DNA of 64,000 bases from Salinisphaera sp040361255 (GCF_040361255.1 NZ_APNG01000021.1:5765-69764), one strand, 5' to 3'; shown: positions 50,557-59,494, numbered from the stretch's first letter. Translations and numbers: made by a program. Notes: generated by a model not told the origin, from the sequence alone.

Positions 50557-50958
50557 TTAATTCTTTGGCAATACAGATACGTGTGCCGACACGACCCGCC
50601 AGCCGACATCGAAGCGCACCCAGCACTGGCTTTGCCGGCCGATGGTTACGCCGTTTTCATGCGCGCGCTCGAACTCGATACTCGCCGTGGCGAAATCCTC
50701 GCCAAAGGTGGTAATCGCGATCCGTCGTATGCGCCGGTCGAGATTGGCCGGATTGCGCGCCCGGCGAAATGCCTGGATCTCGTCGTGCCCATAGAGCATT
50801 TCGGTCGCCCCGTAGCGCACCGTGTGTTCGCTGTCCCAGAACAGCGTATCCAGCATCTCGACATCGTTGCCGGTTAGCGCGGCCTCGTAACGCATGAGCG
50901 CGTCCGTGACTTCGGCCACCACATCGCGGCGATTGACCTGTTCGGGCGACTGACTCAT
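50557..50958 (-). CDS. HpxZ/AtzH-like protein (DUF3225, NTF2-like)
   Basis: A 133-residue NTF2-like fold: VVAEVTDALMRYEAALTGNDVEMLDTLFWDSEHTVRYGATEMLYGHDEIQAFRRARNPANLDRRI and SQCWVRFDVGWRVVSAHVSVLP. This is the DUF3225 family, whose members HpxZ (oxalurate catabolism in Klebsiella) and AtzH (cyanuric-acid pathway, 1-carboxybiuret steps) accompany an AtzE/HpxY amidase. Here too the amidase gene is immediately upstream, overlapping by ATGA. It may stabilise or assist the amidase; enzymatic hydrolysis is also possible. Confidence 0.85.
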   Translation of the reverse strand: MSQSPEQVNRRDVVAEVTDALMRYEAALTGNDVEMLDTLFWDSEHTVRYGATEMLYGHDEIQAFRRARNPANLDRRIRRIAITTFGEDFATASIEFERAHENGVTIGRQSQCWVRFDVGWRVVSAHVSVLPKN

Positions 50959-52172
50959 AGCGGCGCCCGCCCGGGCGGTATCGGGGCCTGCGGACATACC
51001 CGGCCGGCCAGTTCGATCAGGCGCATATCGCCATTGCGGCGCGTCATGATCGACAGGCCCAACGGCAGGCCGTCTTTCATCGTCAGCGGCAGACTCATCT
51101 GCGGCAACCCGGCCAGCCCCGCACTGCACAGCAACGACATCGCCTGCGAGCGGTAGGTGGTTTCCAGTGACGCGTCGGTTTCGCCGCGCGGCGGCGCGGG
51201 CCGCGGTGTCGTGGGCAGCACCACGACATCGTCTTCGCCGATCAGGTTAGCCAGCCGGGCCACGATGTCGGCGCGATGGACCCTCGCCTTGCGCAGCGCG
51301 CCGGCATCGATCCGCGCGGCCTGGGCCATGCGTTCGCGCACGCCGGGACCGAGCGTGGGGCGGGTCTGCGTGACCCAGTCGCCGAGCGCGTCCCAGACGT
51401 CCGCAGCCTGGAGGATACGAAAGGTTTCGAACCAGCAGGCCAGGCCATCATCGGCCAGGCGAATCGTTTGTATTTCATCGGCTTGTGCCGCGATCGTGTC
51501 AATGGCCGGTGTCAATGCATCGGCGATGTCTGCCTCTACCGCCTCGAAGGCATCGGCGGCGATCAATACCCGCTTGAACGCCCCGCTTTCCCGGGCATCC
51601 GGCAGGAGCACGCGGCCCACCCGCGCAAAGATATCCGCGTCGCGAGCGAACCAGCCGATGCAATCGAACGCTCGGGCAAAGCGCAGCAGTCCGGGCGTGG
51701 GCACACGGCCGTGGGTGGTTCGCAGGCCCAGCAAACCACAATAGCTCGACGGCACACGCACCGAACCGCCGCAATCCGTGCCCAGCGCAAAGTCCACCAG
51801 CCCGGCACAAACGGCCGCGGCCGAGCCGCTCGACGAACCGCCACTCAAGCGATCCAGCCCCCAGCTGTTCTTCGGCGCGCCATAGTGGCTATTGTCGCCG
51901 GTGAGCGAATAACACAGTTCGTCTGAAATCGTACGCCCAACGAGTTGGGCGCCCGCCGCAAGCAGACGCGTGATGCAATCGGCATGGGTTTGCGCGGGCG
52001 CATGCGTGGCCAGCCACTGCGGCTGGCCAAAGCCGGTGCGCGTACCGGCGATATCGAAGACGTCCTTGGCCGCAAACCGCAAACCGTCGAGCACGCCATC
52101 GCCGGTAGGCGCCAGCGCGGCCGGGTTGTCGCGACAGAAGGCATCGACCGGATCGTCGACCCGTGCACTCAT
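50955..52172 (-). CDS. amidase-signature hydrolase (HpxY/AtzE-like)
   Basis: A 405-residue amidase of the amidase-signature family. The Ser-cisSer-Lys triad is visible: Lys36 in FAAKDVFD, Ser113 in LSGGSSSGS and Ser137 in GTDCGGSVRVPS. With DUF3225 downstream and an Ntn hydrolase opposite, it matches the HpxWXYZ and AtzE-G-H arrangements, where the amidase acts on oxalurate or a carboxybiuret-like amide. The usual small partner HpxX/AtzG (DUF4089) is not found; only a 26-codon frame precedes it. ATG 52172 overlaps that frame's stop. Confidence 0.86.
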   Translation of the reverse strand: MSARVDDPVDAFCRDNPAALAPTGDGVLDGLRFAAKDVFDIAGTRTGFGQPQWLATHAPAQTHADCITRLLAAGAQLVGRTISDELCYSLTGDNSHYGAPKNSWGLDRLSGGSSSGSAAAVCAGLVDFALGTDCGGSVRVPSSYCGLLGLRTTHGRVPTPGLLRFARAFDCIGWFARDADIFARVGRVLLPDARESGAFKRVLIAADAFEAVEADIADALTPAIDTIAAQADEIQTIRLADDGLACWFETFRILQAADVWDALGDWVTQTRPTLGPGVRERMAQAARIDAGALRKARVHRADIVARLANLIGEDDVVVLPTTPRPAPPRGETDASLETTYRSQAMSLLCSAGLAGLPQMSLPLTMKDGLPLGLSIMTRRNGDMRLIELAGRVCPQAPIPPGRAPL

Positions 52173-52249
52173 CGCCGCGCCACCGGTACGCGGTCGTTCG
52201 ATGCGCCGGTGGCTCCGCTGGAATATGGTTTCGAGACGGCCTTTTCCAT
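52169..52249 (-). CDS. 26-codon leader frame before the amidase
   Basis: ATG 52249 with GGGAG six bases upstream opens a short frame (MEKAVSKPYSSGATG, then ASNDRVPVARR) that ends in TGA overlapping the amidase ATG (ATGA). The position suits translational coupling. The peptide does not resemble DUF4089 (HpxX/AtzG), the partner normally coded here, so it may be a leader or the relic of such a gene. Confidence 0.35.
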   Translation of the reverse strand: MEKAVSKPYSSGATGASNDRVPVARR

Positions 52250-52289
52250 GACGCACTCCCTGCATCGCGATACGCTCAATTGAACGTGC

Positions 52290-52305
52290 CGTTGTATGCA
52301 ACGTG
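52290..52305. promoter_or_regulatory. operator candidate B of the MarR-linked cluster
   Basis: CGTTGTATGCAACGTG is the exact reverse complement of 49567-49582. It is 41 bp upstream of the leader frame, 118 bp from the amidase start, and 209 bp from the divergent HpxW-like gene, so it could control both directions. GGCATACACG next to it repeats the GCATACA core. Confidence 0.65.
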
Positions 52306-52514
52306 TATGCCATGTAATTATCTGGCGCGGGCAACGTTGGCGCCGCTTGCAAGCTTACGTGATCGGGCCGTAACGCGACCCAGACTTACGGGCGGTATGG
52401 CGGCGTATTGCAGCCGCAAAAGTGCTGCCAAGCCTTTGAAAATAAAAGTTGGAAGAGCGCCGGCGTTCGTTTTGCATGCCGGACGCCTAATCACAGTGAT
52501 CGAGAACGCTATCC

Positions 52515-54098
52515 ATGCTGCAAACCGCGAAAGGCCGTTACGGCTGTGTTACCGCCCCCCACCTCTCAGCCGCGCTGGCCGGCCGCGATGTGCTGGCTGC
52601 CGGCGGCAGCGCGATCGAGGCCATGGTCGCGAGCGCGGCCACGATCGCCGTGGTCTATCCGCATATGAACTCGATCGGCGGTGACGGCTTCTGGCTGATC
52701 AAGAAGCCCGGCCAGGCACCGATCGGTATTTCGGCGTGCGGGCGCGCCGCTGCGCTTGCCACGCCGGACTGGTATGCCGAGCGCGGCCATCACGCAACCA
52801 TTCCGGCCCGCGGCGCCGAGGCCGCATTGACCGCCCCGGCAACCATCGCCGGCTGGCAGACCGCGCTCGACCAGGTCGAACGCGAACCGATGGCGCTGGG
52901 CACACTGCTCGCACCCGCTATCGCCCATGCCCGGGACGGCTTCGTGACCACCGGCAATCAGGCTAGCTGTACCGCGGCCAAGGCCGACGACCTACGCGAC
53001 GTGCCTGGGTTTGCGCAAGTCTTTATGCCCGGCGGCAGCGCACCGCGCGAGGGCGATATCTTCTATCAGCCGGCCCTGGCCAATACGCTGGAAACCCTGG
53101 CCCGCGAGGGCTTGAACAGCTATTACAGCGGTTCGCTGGCAGCGACCCATGCAGCATATCTCGAGGCCATGGGCTCGCCACTGCGTGCATCCGACCTGGC
53201 CCGGTGCGCCGCCGATGTCGTTGCGCCGCTGTCCACCCAACTTTCGGTGGGCACGGTCTACAACATGCCGCCGCCCACGCAGGGCGTGTCGTCGTTGATG
53301 ATTCTGGCCCTGTTCGACCGCCTGAAAGTCGCCGAGGCCGAGGGCTTCGATCATCTGCACGGACTCATCGAGGCCACCAAGCAGGCATTTCTGATTCGAA
53401 ACGCCGAACTGGGCGACCCCGACCATATGCACCGCCCGGCCGAATCATGGCTGGAGGCCGCCCATCTCGATGACCTGCATGCGGCAATCGACCCGCGCAA
53501 GGCCCTGGAATGGCCCTATGAAGCCAAGGCCGGCGATACCATCTGGATGGGCGCGACCGATGCCGACGGCACCATGGTGAGCTTCATTCAGAGCGTGTTC
53601 TGGGAACACGGCTCGGGGCTGACCTGCCCGGACACCGGCGTGACGTTCCAGAACCGCGGAGCCGGCTTTTCGCTGACACCCGGCGCCAATCAGCTGGCCC
53701 CCGGCAAGCGCCCGTTCCATACCCTCAACCCCGCCATGGCCGAACTCGAGGACGGCCGGCTGATGGCCTACGGCACGATGGGCGGCGAAGGCCAGCCCCA
53801 GACCCAGGCCGCCGTATTCTCGCGCTATGCGATGTACGGCCAGGGCCTGCAACGCGCGGTCACCGCCCCGCGCTGGCTGCTCGGCAAGACCTGGGGCGAT
53901 GCCACCACCAGCCTCAAGCTGGAAAACCGCTTCGACCCGGCCCTGATCGACGCACTCATCGCCAGCGGTCACGAGGTGGAAATAATCGAGGCTTTCTCGG
54001 ATCTGGCCGGCCATGCCGGTGCGGTGGTTCGCCACCCGGCCGGCTATTGCGAAGGCGCAAGCGATCCCCGGGCGGACGGCGGAGCCGTTACGCTCTAG
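52515..54098 (+). CDS. Ntn-hydrolase of the gamma-glutamyltransferase family (HpxW-like, oxamate amidohydrolase candidate)
   Basis: A 527-residue precursor that should self-cleave. The large-subunit part has SIGGDGFWLIK and AALTAPATIAGW, and the small subunit begins at Thr342 in AGDTIWMGATDADGTMVSFIQS, the N-terminal nucleophile. There is no signal peptide, unlike periplasmic GGT. This cytosolic branch includes HpxW of Klebsiella, shown to hydrolyse oxamate to oxalate and ammonia. MPPPTQG (251-257) is a conserved segment of this branch. It is divergent from the amidase unit across operator B. Assignment to oxamate is by family pattern and context. Confidence 0.83.
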   Translation: MLQTAKGRYGCVTAPHLSAALAGRDVLAAGGSAIEAMVASAATIAVVYPHMNSIGGDGFWLIKKPGQAPIGISACGRAAALATPDWYAERGHHATIPARGAEAALTAPATIAGWQTALDQVEREPMALGTLLAPAIAHARDGFVTTGNQASCTAAKADDLRDVPGFAQVFMPGGSAPREGDIFYQPALANTLETLAREGLNSYYSGSLAATHAAYLEAMGSPLRASDLARCAADVVAPLSTQLSVGTVYNMPPPTQGVSSLMILALFDRLKVAEAEGFDHLHGLIEATKQAFLIRNAELGDPDHMHRPAESWLEAAHLDDLHAAIDPRKALEWPYEAKAGDTIWMGATDADGTMVSFIQSVFWEHGSGLTCPDTGVTFQNRGAGFSLTPGANQLAPGKRPFHTLNPAMAELEDGRLMAYGTMGGEGQPQTQAAVFSRYAMYGQGLQRAVTAPRWLLGKTWGDATTSLKLENRFDPALIDALIASGHEVEIIEAFSDLAGHAGAVVRHPAGYCEGASDPRADGGAVTL

Positions 54099-54162
54099 GT
54101 ACCCACGGCGCGCCACACGACCATGCCAGAATAGCGGGCTTTCACCGGCAGGTCGCACAGGC

Positions 54163-55008
54163 ATGGCAGGGCGCCCTATTCTGGTATTCGACTCCGGCAT
54201 CGGCGGGTTGACGGTGCTGCGCGAGATTCGGCGCGTACTGCCCGAACAGCGCTTCGTCTATGTCGCCGATGATGCCGGCTTTCCCTATGGCGACTGGGAC
54301 GAGGCGCGCCTGCGCGAACGCCTGATCGGCCTGATCGGCGAACTGCTGACCGCCTATACACCGGCGATCGTGGTCATTGCCTGCAACACGGCGGCCACGC
54401 TCGCGCTCGCGGATCTACGCGCGGCTTATCCCGAGGCCTGCTTCGTCGGCACGGTACCGGCCATCAAACCGGCCGCCGAACAAAGCCGTTCCGGTCTGAT
54501 TTCGGTTCTGGCTACGCCGGCCACCATCCAACGCGCCTATACCCGCCACCTCATCGATACCTTCGCTGCCCACTGCGAACTCACGCTGGTGGGCAGCCGC
54601 CATCTTGCACGCCTGGCCGAGGCCCATGTGCGCGATGGCGCCTGCGACCGCGATATGATTCGTGGCGAGATCGCGCCCTGTTTCGTCGAAAAGGCGCAGC
54701 AAAAAACGGATATCGTGGTACTCGCCTGTACCCATTACCCGTTGCTGGCTGACTTGTTCAAACAGCTTGCGCCGTGGCCGGTTTTCTGGCTCGACCCGGC
54801 CCCGGCGATCGCCCGACACGTATTCAACATCGCTCGGACGGTGCCCCGTGATCGCCCCACGCTTGCCTGGCCTAACGACAGGCCAACCGATTGGGCCGTA
54901 TTCACAGCCGGTGCCCCTGAGGCGCCTGTCGAACGACTCATGCAGCAATTCGGTCTGGTCAGCGACAACACATACACGGCGACCCAGCGCGGCGAGTTCG
55001 CGCGGTAA
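54163..55008 (+). CDS. murI: glutamate racemase
   Basis: A 281-residue racemase providing D-glutamate for peptidoglycan. It starts MAGRPILVFDSGIGGLTVLREI, has VADDAGFPYGDWD, and both catalytic Cys in VVIACNTAATLA and VVLACTHYPLLAD. Length is normal. ATG 54163 was chosen because it opens the conserved N-terminus; the frame is open further upstream inside the end of the HpxW-like gene. A 64-bp gap separates it from that gene, and co-transcription is possible but functional linkage is unlikely. Confidence 0.93.
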   Translation: MAGRPILVFDSGIGGLTVLREIRRVLPEQRFVYVADDAGFPYGDWDEARLRERLIGLIGELLTAYTPAIVVIACNTAATLALADLRAAYPEACFVGTVPAIKPAAEQSRSGLISVLATPATIQRAYTRHLIDTFAAHCELTLVGSRHLARLAEAHVRDGACDRDMIRGEIAPCFVEKAQQKTDIVVLACTHYPLLADLFKQLAPWPVFWLDPAPAIARHVFNIARTVPRDRPTLAWPNDRPTDWAVFTAGAPEAPVERLMQQFGLVSDNTYTATQRGEFAR

Positions 55009-55371
55009 CGGCGTTTACCGTGATATGAGGCGCTGGATTTTCGAACGATTCGCCGCCCTTTAAAAGTCGTAAGAACAATTCATTACGACTATTTCGGCAC
55101 GAACACGCGTAACGGCGACTTCAAGGCGCCCATATCTAAACCGCTGGTTTACCGACATAAATCTTAAAAGAAAACATTTAGCAAATTCAGGCGCCCGGCT
55201 TTAAAGACGTTTTCGCCCTGCGACTACGATACGTCGGCCGTGCCCGGGCCGAGTTGCGGCCCCGTATCTGAAACAAAACGGCTGTGCTACAACGAACCCA
55301 AACCAGAATAAGCAGTCGAGGCGGCCAACCCGCCCAACGATTGCAACGGCCACGCCGTGAGAGGAGAACCC
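55009..55371 (+). other. intergenic region with terminator-like palindrome
   Basis: No gene is supportable in this 363-bp, comparatively AT-rich gap. AGTCGTAA (55065-55072) and TTACGACT (55083-55090) form an 8-bp inverted repeat with a 10-nt spacer followed by ATTT; it may end murI or be an operator for the desaturase operon. Tracts such as AAATCTTAAAAGAAAACATTTAGC (written here in part: AAATCTTAAAAG) lie near 55160. Confidence 0.45.
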
Positions 55372-56430
55372 ATGAAGCCGATCGTCAAGAAGGTGTTGCA
55401 AAGCTCTTTGGCCGAGTCGTTGACCACGCCCTTGTCGGTCGACCATTACCTGGGGCTGATCGACAGCAAGCTCTCGGTCAACGAACCGCGTGGGCGTATC
55501 GCTGATATCGAGCGCCAGACCGAAGACAGCGTGACCCTGACGATCGACCCGAACGACAACTGGATCACACCGCGTCCGGGCCAGCATATTCTCTTCGGTA
55601 TCGATCTCGACGGCGTTCGCTACCGCCGCTGTTTTTCGATCGCCAGTGCCGCCCGCGACAAGCGCGTGGAAATCACGGTCAAACGCAATGGCGACGGCGT
55701 GGTGAGCAATTTCCTGGTCGACCACGCCAAAGCCGGTCAGCTGGTCTATCTCAGCCACCCGGAAGGCGAGTTCTATCCCAATGTCGAACCGCCGGCCAAG
55801 GCATTTCTGCTGAGCGCGGGCAGCGGCATCACGCCGGTGATGAGCATTCTGCGCTCCTGGATCGATAAAGATGAGCTGCCGGACGTGGTGTTCATGCACT
55901 ACGCCAGCACCGATGAAGACATGATCTATACCGGCGAGGTCGAAGCGCTGGCCAAAGACCATGACGCGCTGAAGCTGATCGTCCGCTATACCCAGGAGCA
56001 CGGTCGTATCGATGGCGAAACGCTCGATCGCGATGTGCCCGAGCTTGGCGAACGCATGACCTGGCTATGCGGGCCATCGGGCTTCATGGACGCGGCCGAG
56101 TCTTTGCTCGACTCGCGCACGACCAAACCCATCTTTCGCGAGCAGTTCGAGGCCAGCCGCCGCGAAGCCGCCCAGGGCGAAGGCGAAGTTCATTTCATCA
56201 AGTCCGACGTGGCGGCCTCCGGCGATGAAGGCTCACTGCTGGAAGTGGCCGAAAGCGCCGGGCTGAACCCGCCCTACGGCTGTCGCATGGGCATCTGCCA
56301 TAGCTGCAAATGTCGTGTCAGCGAGGGCACGGTTCGCGATCTGCGCAACAACGAAGTGCGCGAGATCCGCGATACCGACATCCAGATCTGTATCCATGCC
56401 GCGGCGGGCGACGTCGCGCTGGAAATCTAA
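55372..56430 (+). CDS. ferredoxin-reductase-type oxidoreductase (DesC-like) with C-terminal [2Fe-2S]
   Basis: A 352-residue electron-transfer protein. An FAD domain (about 35-140; RRCFSIAS binds flavin), an NAD(P) domain (about 145-260; LLSAGSGITPVMSIL, WLCGPSGFMDAAE) and a C-terminal plant-type ferredoxin domain (YGCRMGICHSCKCR ... QICIHAA, four Cys) are in order. It should pass electrons from NAD(P)H to the desaturase coded 50 bp downstream, as DesC does for DesB in Pseudomonas. GAGGAG is five bases before ATG 55372. No DesT-like regulator is adjacent. Confidence 0.9.
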   Translation: MKPIVKKVLQSSLAESLTTPLSVDHYLGLIDSKLSVNEPRGRIADIERQTEDSVTLTIDPNDNWITPRPGQHILFGIDLDGVRYRRCFSIASAARDKRVEITVKRNGDGVVSNFLVDHAKAGQLVYLSHPEGEFYPNVEPPAKAFLLSAGSGITPVMSILRSWIDKDELPDVVFMHYASTDEDMIYTGEVEALAKDHDALKLIVRYTQEHGRIDGETLDRDVPELGERMTWLCGPSGFMDAAESLLDSRTTKPIFREQFEASRREAAQGEGEVHFIKSDVAASGDEGSLLEVAESAGLNPPYGCRMGICHSCKCRVSEGTVRDLRNNEVREIRDTDIQICIHAAAGDVALEI

Positions 56431-56480
56431 CAGGCGTTCTCGACGCAAGAACGTCGTCATATCCACCCGAGGAGCACACC

Positions 56481-57653
56481 ATGGGCCGACCGACACATTT
56501 AAGCGACGCCGACGTCGAACAACTCGGCGCCGAGCTCGACGCGCTGCGCGATGAAGTCATGAACAGCTTGGGCGAAGAAGACGCCCGTTATATCTATCGC
56601 GTGCTCAATACCCAGCGGTTTTCCGAAGTCGCGGGCCGCGCATTGCTATTCGCGGGCATTTTCCCACCCGCCTGGCTGGCAGGTACGGCGTTGCTATCCG
56701 TCTCCAAAATTCTGGAGAACATGGAGATCGGCCATAACGCGATGCACGGCCAGTGGGACTGGATGCACGACCCAGCACTGGATTCGGCTACCTACGACTG
56801 GGACAACACCTGCCCCGGCCGACAATGGAAGCACTCGCACAACTACATGCACCACACCTATACCAATATCGTGGGCATGGATCGCGATGTGGGCTACTCG
56901 ATCCTGCGCATGAGCGAAGAACAGAGATGGAACCCGGCGTTCCTGTTTCAGCCGTTCTATGTGCTCGTACTCGCCGCCTTGTTCCAGTGGGGCGTAGCCC
57001 TGCACGATCTCGAATGGGAGCGCCTGGGCAAGGACAAGAGCTATGCCGAGGCGCTATCGCAGGGCCGCGATATCTGGCGCAAGGTCCGCCGGCAGGTGCT
57101 CAAGGACTACGTGCTGTTCCCGGTACTGGCCGGCCCGATGGCGCCGTTCGTGTTCTCCGGCAATCTGGTGGCTAACCTTAACCGGAACCTGTGGTCGTTC
57201 ACGATTATCTTCTGCGGTCATTTCACCGAACAGGCCGAGATGTTCCGTATCGAAGAAACCGAAAGTGAAACCCAGGGCGAGTGGTATCTGCGCCAGATGC
57301 TCGCCTCGTCGAACGTCACCGGTTCCAAGTTCTTTCATATCATGGGCGGCCATTTGGGCTACCAGATCGAGCATCATCTATTTCCGGATATGCCCTCGAA
57401 TCGGTACCGTCAGATCGGGCCCAAGGTCGAGGCGATCGCCAAGCGCTACCACCTCAACTACAACACCGGCCCGTTATCCAAACAGCTCGGCGGTGTGGCC
57501 AAGCGAATCGTGCGCATGGCGCTGCCGCATCGGCGCAAGCGCAAGGGCCCCATGCCCTCGAGCATCCACCACGAACGCCCGGCCGCCAAGACCCAGGCCA
57601 AGCGACGCTCGCAGGTCAACGGCTCCGCCTCCGCTGCAGCGGCCGCGCACTAG
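56481..57653 (+). CDS. membrane fatty-acid desaturase (DesB-like)
   Basis: A 390-residue membrane di-iron desaturase. The three His boxes are visible: HNAMH in MEIGHNAMHGQWDWMHD, HSHNYMHHTYTN, and QIEHHLFPDMP. Hydrophobic segments lie before the first box and around 145-165 and 205-250. The last 60 residues are Lys/Arg- and Ala-rich. With the upstream reductase it forms an acyl-chain desaturation pair that adjusts membrane fluidity. GAGGAG precedes ATG 56481. Confidence 0.92.
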   Translation: MGRPTHLSDADVEQLGAELDALRDEVMNSLGEEDARYIYRVLNTQRFSEVAGRALLFAGIFPPAWLAGTALLSVSKILENMEIGHNAMHGQWDWMHDPALDSATYDWDNTCPGRQWKHSHNYMHHTYTNIVGMDRDVGYSILRMSEEQRWNPAFLFQPFYVLVLAALFQWGVALHDLEWERLGKDKSYAEALSQGRDIWRKVRRQVLKDYVLFPVLAGPMAPFVFSGNLVANLNRNLWSFTIIFCGHFTEQAEMFRIEETESETQGEWYLRQMLASSNVTGSKFFHIMGGHLGYQIEHHLFPDMPSNRYRQIGPKVEAIAKRYHLNYNTGPLSKQLGGVAKRIVRMALPHRRKRKGPMPSSIHHERPAAKTQAKRRSQVNGSASAAAAAH

Positions 57654-57690
57654 AACGAAGCGCTGGCCGGCCGAATTGGCCAGATATGTA

Positions 57691-57722
57691 GGCGGCGCAC
57701 TACCTTGAAGTAGCGCGCCGCC
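57691..57722. terminator. bidirectional hairpin between desaturase and symporter
   Basis: GGCGGCGCACTAC and GTAGCGCGCCGCC form a 13-bp stem with one mismatch and a 6-nt loop between convergent genes. A smaller hairpin, CTGGCC/GGCCAG (57663-57683), lies just upstream. Confidence 0.6.
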
Positions 57723-57746
57723 TGCGAACGCTATCAGCAACCAAGG

Positions 57747-59210
57747 TTAGGCGTTGCGATATTCCGCCGCGAGCGCCGCATCGACCGGCTTGGTCATGAG
57801 GCTCACGGCCACGAACACCGCGATGTTGCACAACAGGCCGACCAGGCCCGCGTTCATGTCCCAGGGCGTGGCGTCGGCCACGATCTGGTAGTAGTAGTTG
57901 ACGCCAATGCCGACCACCATTCCGCTGATCGCGCCCGCTGCAGTGCCGCGTTTCCAGATCAATGCACCATAGACCGCCGGCACGAACTGGGCGATCGAGC
58001 CATAGGCACCGACCAGCAAGGCAATGATCCCGGCCGCGCCGAAGATCGACAGCCAGTACGCTGCCGCGCCGATACCGACCACGGCCAGGCGCATGATCCA
58101 AATCTGGGCGCGTTCGGACAGATCGGGCTTGAGCGCCCGACAGATATCGCGCCCGAAGGACACCGAACCGCCGTGGGTAATCGCATCCGACGACGACATG
58201 GCCGCCGCCAGCGAGCCGGCGCCGATCAGGCCATACAGCCAGCCGCTGGCACCCAGCTCATTGGTGATGAGATACGGCAGCAGTTCATCGGAGCTACCGA
58301 GCGCATCCGGGGCCACCACGCCGATACCGGCATAGCCGACGAACAGCACCGGCACCAGAAAGATACCGAACAGCGGAAAAGCCAGGGTCGTGAGCTTGAT
58401 GCGTTTTTCCGTCGTCGTATACGACTTGGTGAACAGATGCGGCCACATCAGAAAGCCCAGGGCCGACACCAGAATCACGGAGAAAAACGCCATGGCCGAC
58501 ATGGGCGAGCCGTCACGGCCAATGGTCAAAAAATCCGGCTGCGCGTCGTTGATGGCCGAGAACATGTCGCTCGGCCCGTCGTGCAGCGTATTCACCAGAT
58601 AGAAACCCACTGCCCAGGCAACAATCAGCATGAGCGCGCCCTGCAGCACGTCGCTCCAGGCTGCGCCGCGCACGCCGGAACTGGCGACGTAGATCACAAC
58701 GATCCCGTAGGCCAGCAACGCACCGAACCAGTAGGGAATCACGCCTTCGGTGAGAATGCTGAAGATGAAGGCCATGCCCTTGATCTGCAGCGTAAGGTAC
58801 TGAATGAAGGCCAGTACCGAGATCACGCCGATCAATACCGTCAGCGCACGCGAGCGATAGCGATCGCCTACGAACTCGCCTAGGGTGACGAAGTTCTTGC
58901 GTGCGCCGATCCGCCCGACCTTGGGGCCGAGTACGTACCAGGGCAGGATGCCGAGCGCCAGATAGGCCGGCACGAAATACGCCGCCGCGCCCTGCGAGAA
59001 CGCCATCCCTGGCCCGCCCAGAAAGGCAAAGGCACTGAACACTGTGCCGCCCATCATGAACCAGACCACGATAAAGCCCAGCCCACGGTCGGCCACGGCA
59101 TATTCCGATACCGACCAGAACGAGCGCTTGCGCCCCGCGAGCAGCCCCAGCGCGAAGGCGATGACCAGATAGACCAGCATCGCGCCGAGGGCGAACATCC
59201 AGTTGCTCAT
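57747..59210 (-). CDS. sodium:solute symporter (SSS family)
   Basis: A 487-residue inner-membrane importer with about 13 helices. WSVSEYAVADRGLGFIVVWFMMGGTVFSAFAFLGGPGMAFSQG, VTLGEFVGDRYRSRAL and AAAMSSSDAITHGGSVSFGRDI are family motifs, the last near the Na2 site. Its ATG overlaps the DUF3311 stop by ATGA. With DUF3311 and the M20 hydrolase it forms a compact uptake-and-hydrolysis unit, most likely for an N-acyl amino acid or related amide. Distinct from the symporter at 14001-15473. Confidence 0.9.
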   Translation of the reverse strand: MSNWMFALGAMLVYLVIAFALGLLAGRKRSFWSVSEYAVADRGLGFIVVWFMMGGTVFSAFAFLGGPGMAFSQGAAAYFVPAYLALGILPWYVLGPKVGRIGARKNFVTLGEFVGDRYRSRALTVLIGVISVLAFIQYLTLQIKGMAFIFSILTEGVIPYWFGALLAYGIVVIYVASSGVRGAAWSDVLQGALMLIVAWAVGFYLVNTLHDGPSDMFSAINDAQPDFLTIGRDGSPMSAMAFFSVILVSALGFLMWPHLFTKSYTTTEKRIKLTTLAFPLFGIFLVPVLFVGYAGIGVVAPDALGSSDELLPYLITNELGASGWLYGLIGAGSLAAAMSSSDAITHGGSVSFGRDICRALKPDLSERAQIWIMRLAVVGIGAAAYWLSIFGAAGIIALLVGAYGSIAQFVPAVYGALIWKRGTAAGAISGMVVGIGVNYYYQIVADATPWDMNAGLVGLLCNIAVFVAVSLMTKPVDAALAAEYRNA

Positions 59211-59434
59211 GTCTTGCCCCCGCGGCCATGCTCATAGAGGTAGAAACACAGAACGGCCACGAACGCGGCCAACTCCACCAGCACAATCCAGAACAGGTTG
59301 AACGGCAGGCCGAACACCAGCGGCTCCACGCGATCCGCAAAGGTGAACACCGGCACCGTCATGAGCGTGAAGGCCGCGATTAAAAACAGGATATAGGCGC
59401 CGGTCGCGCTGTGACGCTTCGGTGTGTCTTCCAT
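59207..59434 (-). CDS. DUF3311 small membrane protein
   Basis: A 75-residue protein with two hydrophobic helices (GAYILFLIAAFTLMTVPVFTF and GLPFNLFWIVLVELAAFVAVLCFYLYE). DUF3311 proteins are almost always coded directly before an SSS symporter, as here, and probably act as its small subunit. GGGAGC precedes ATG 59434. The stop overlaps the symporter start. Confidence 0.87.
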   Translation of the reverse strand: MEDTPKRHSATGAYILFLIAAFTLMTVPVFTFADRVEPLVFGLPFNLFWIVLVELAAFVAVLCFYLYEHGRGGKT

Positions 59435-59494
59435 GATGCTCCCTGGTATGAAGGGCCCGACAGATCCCAATGCATTCGGCCGAGCCGCGCTCGA

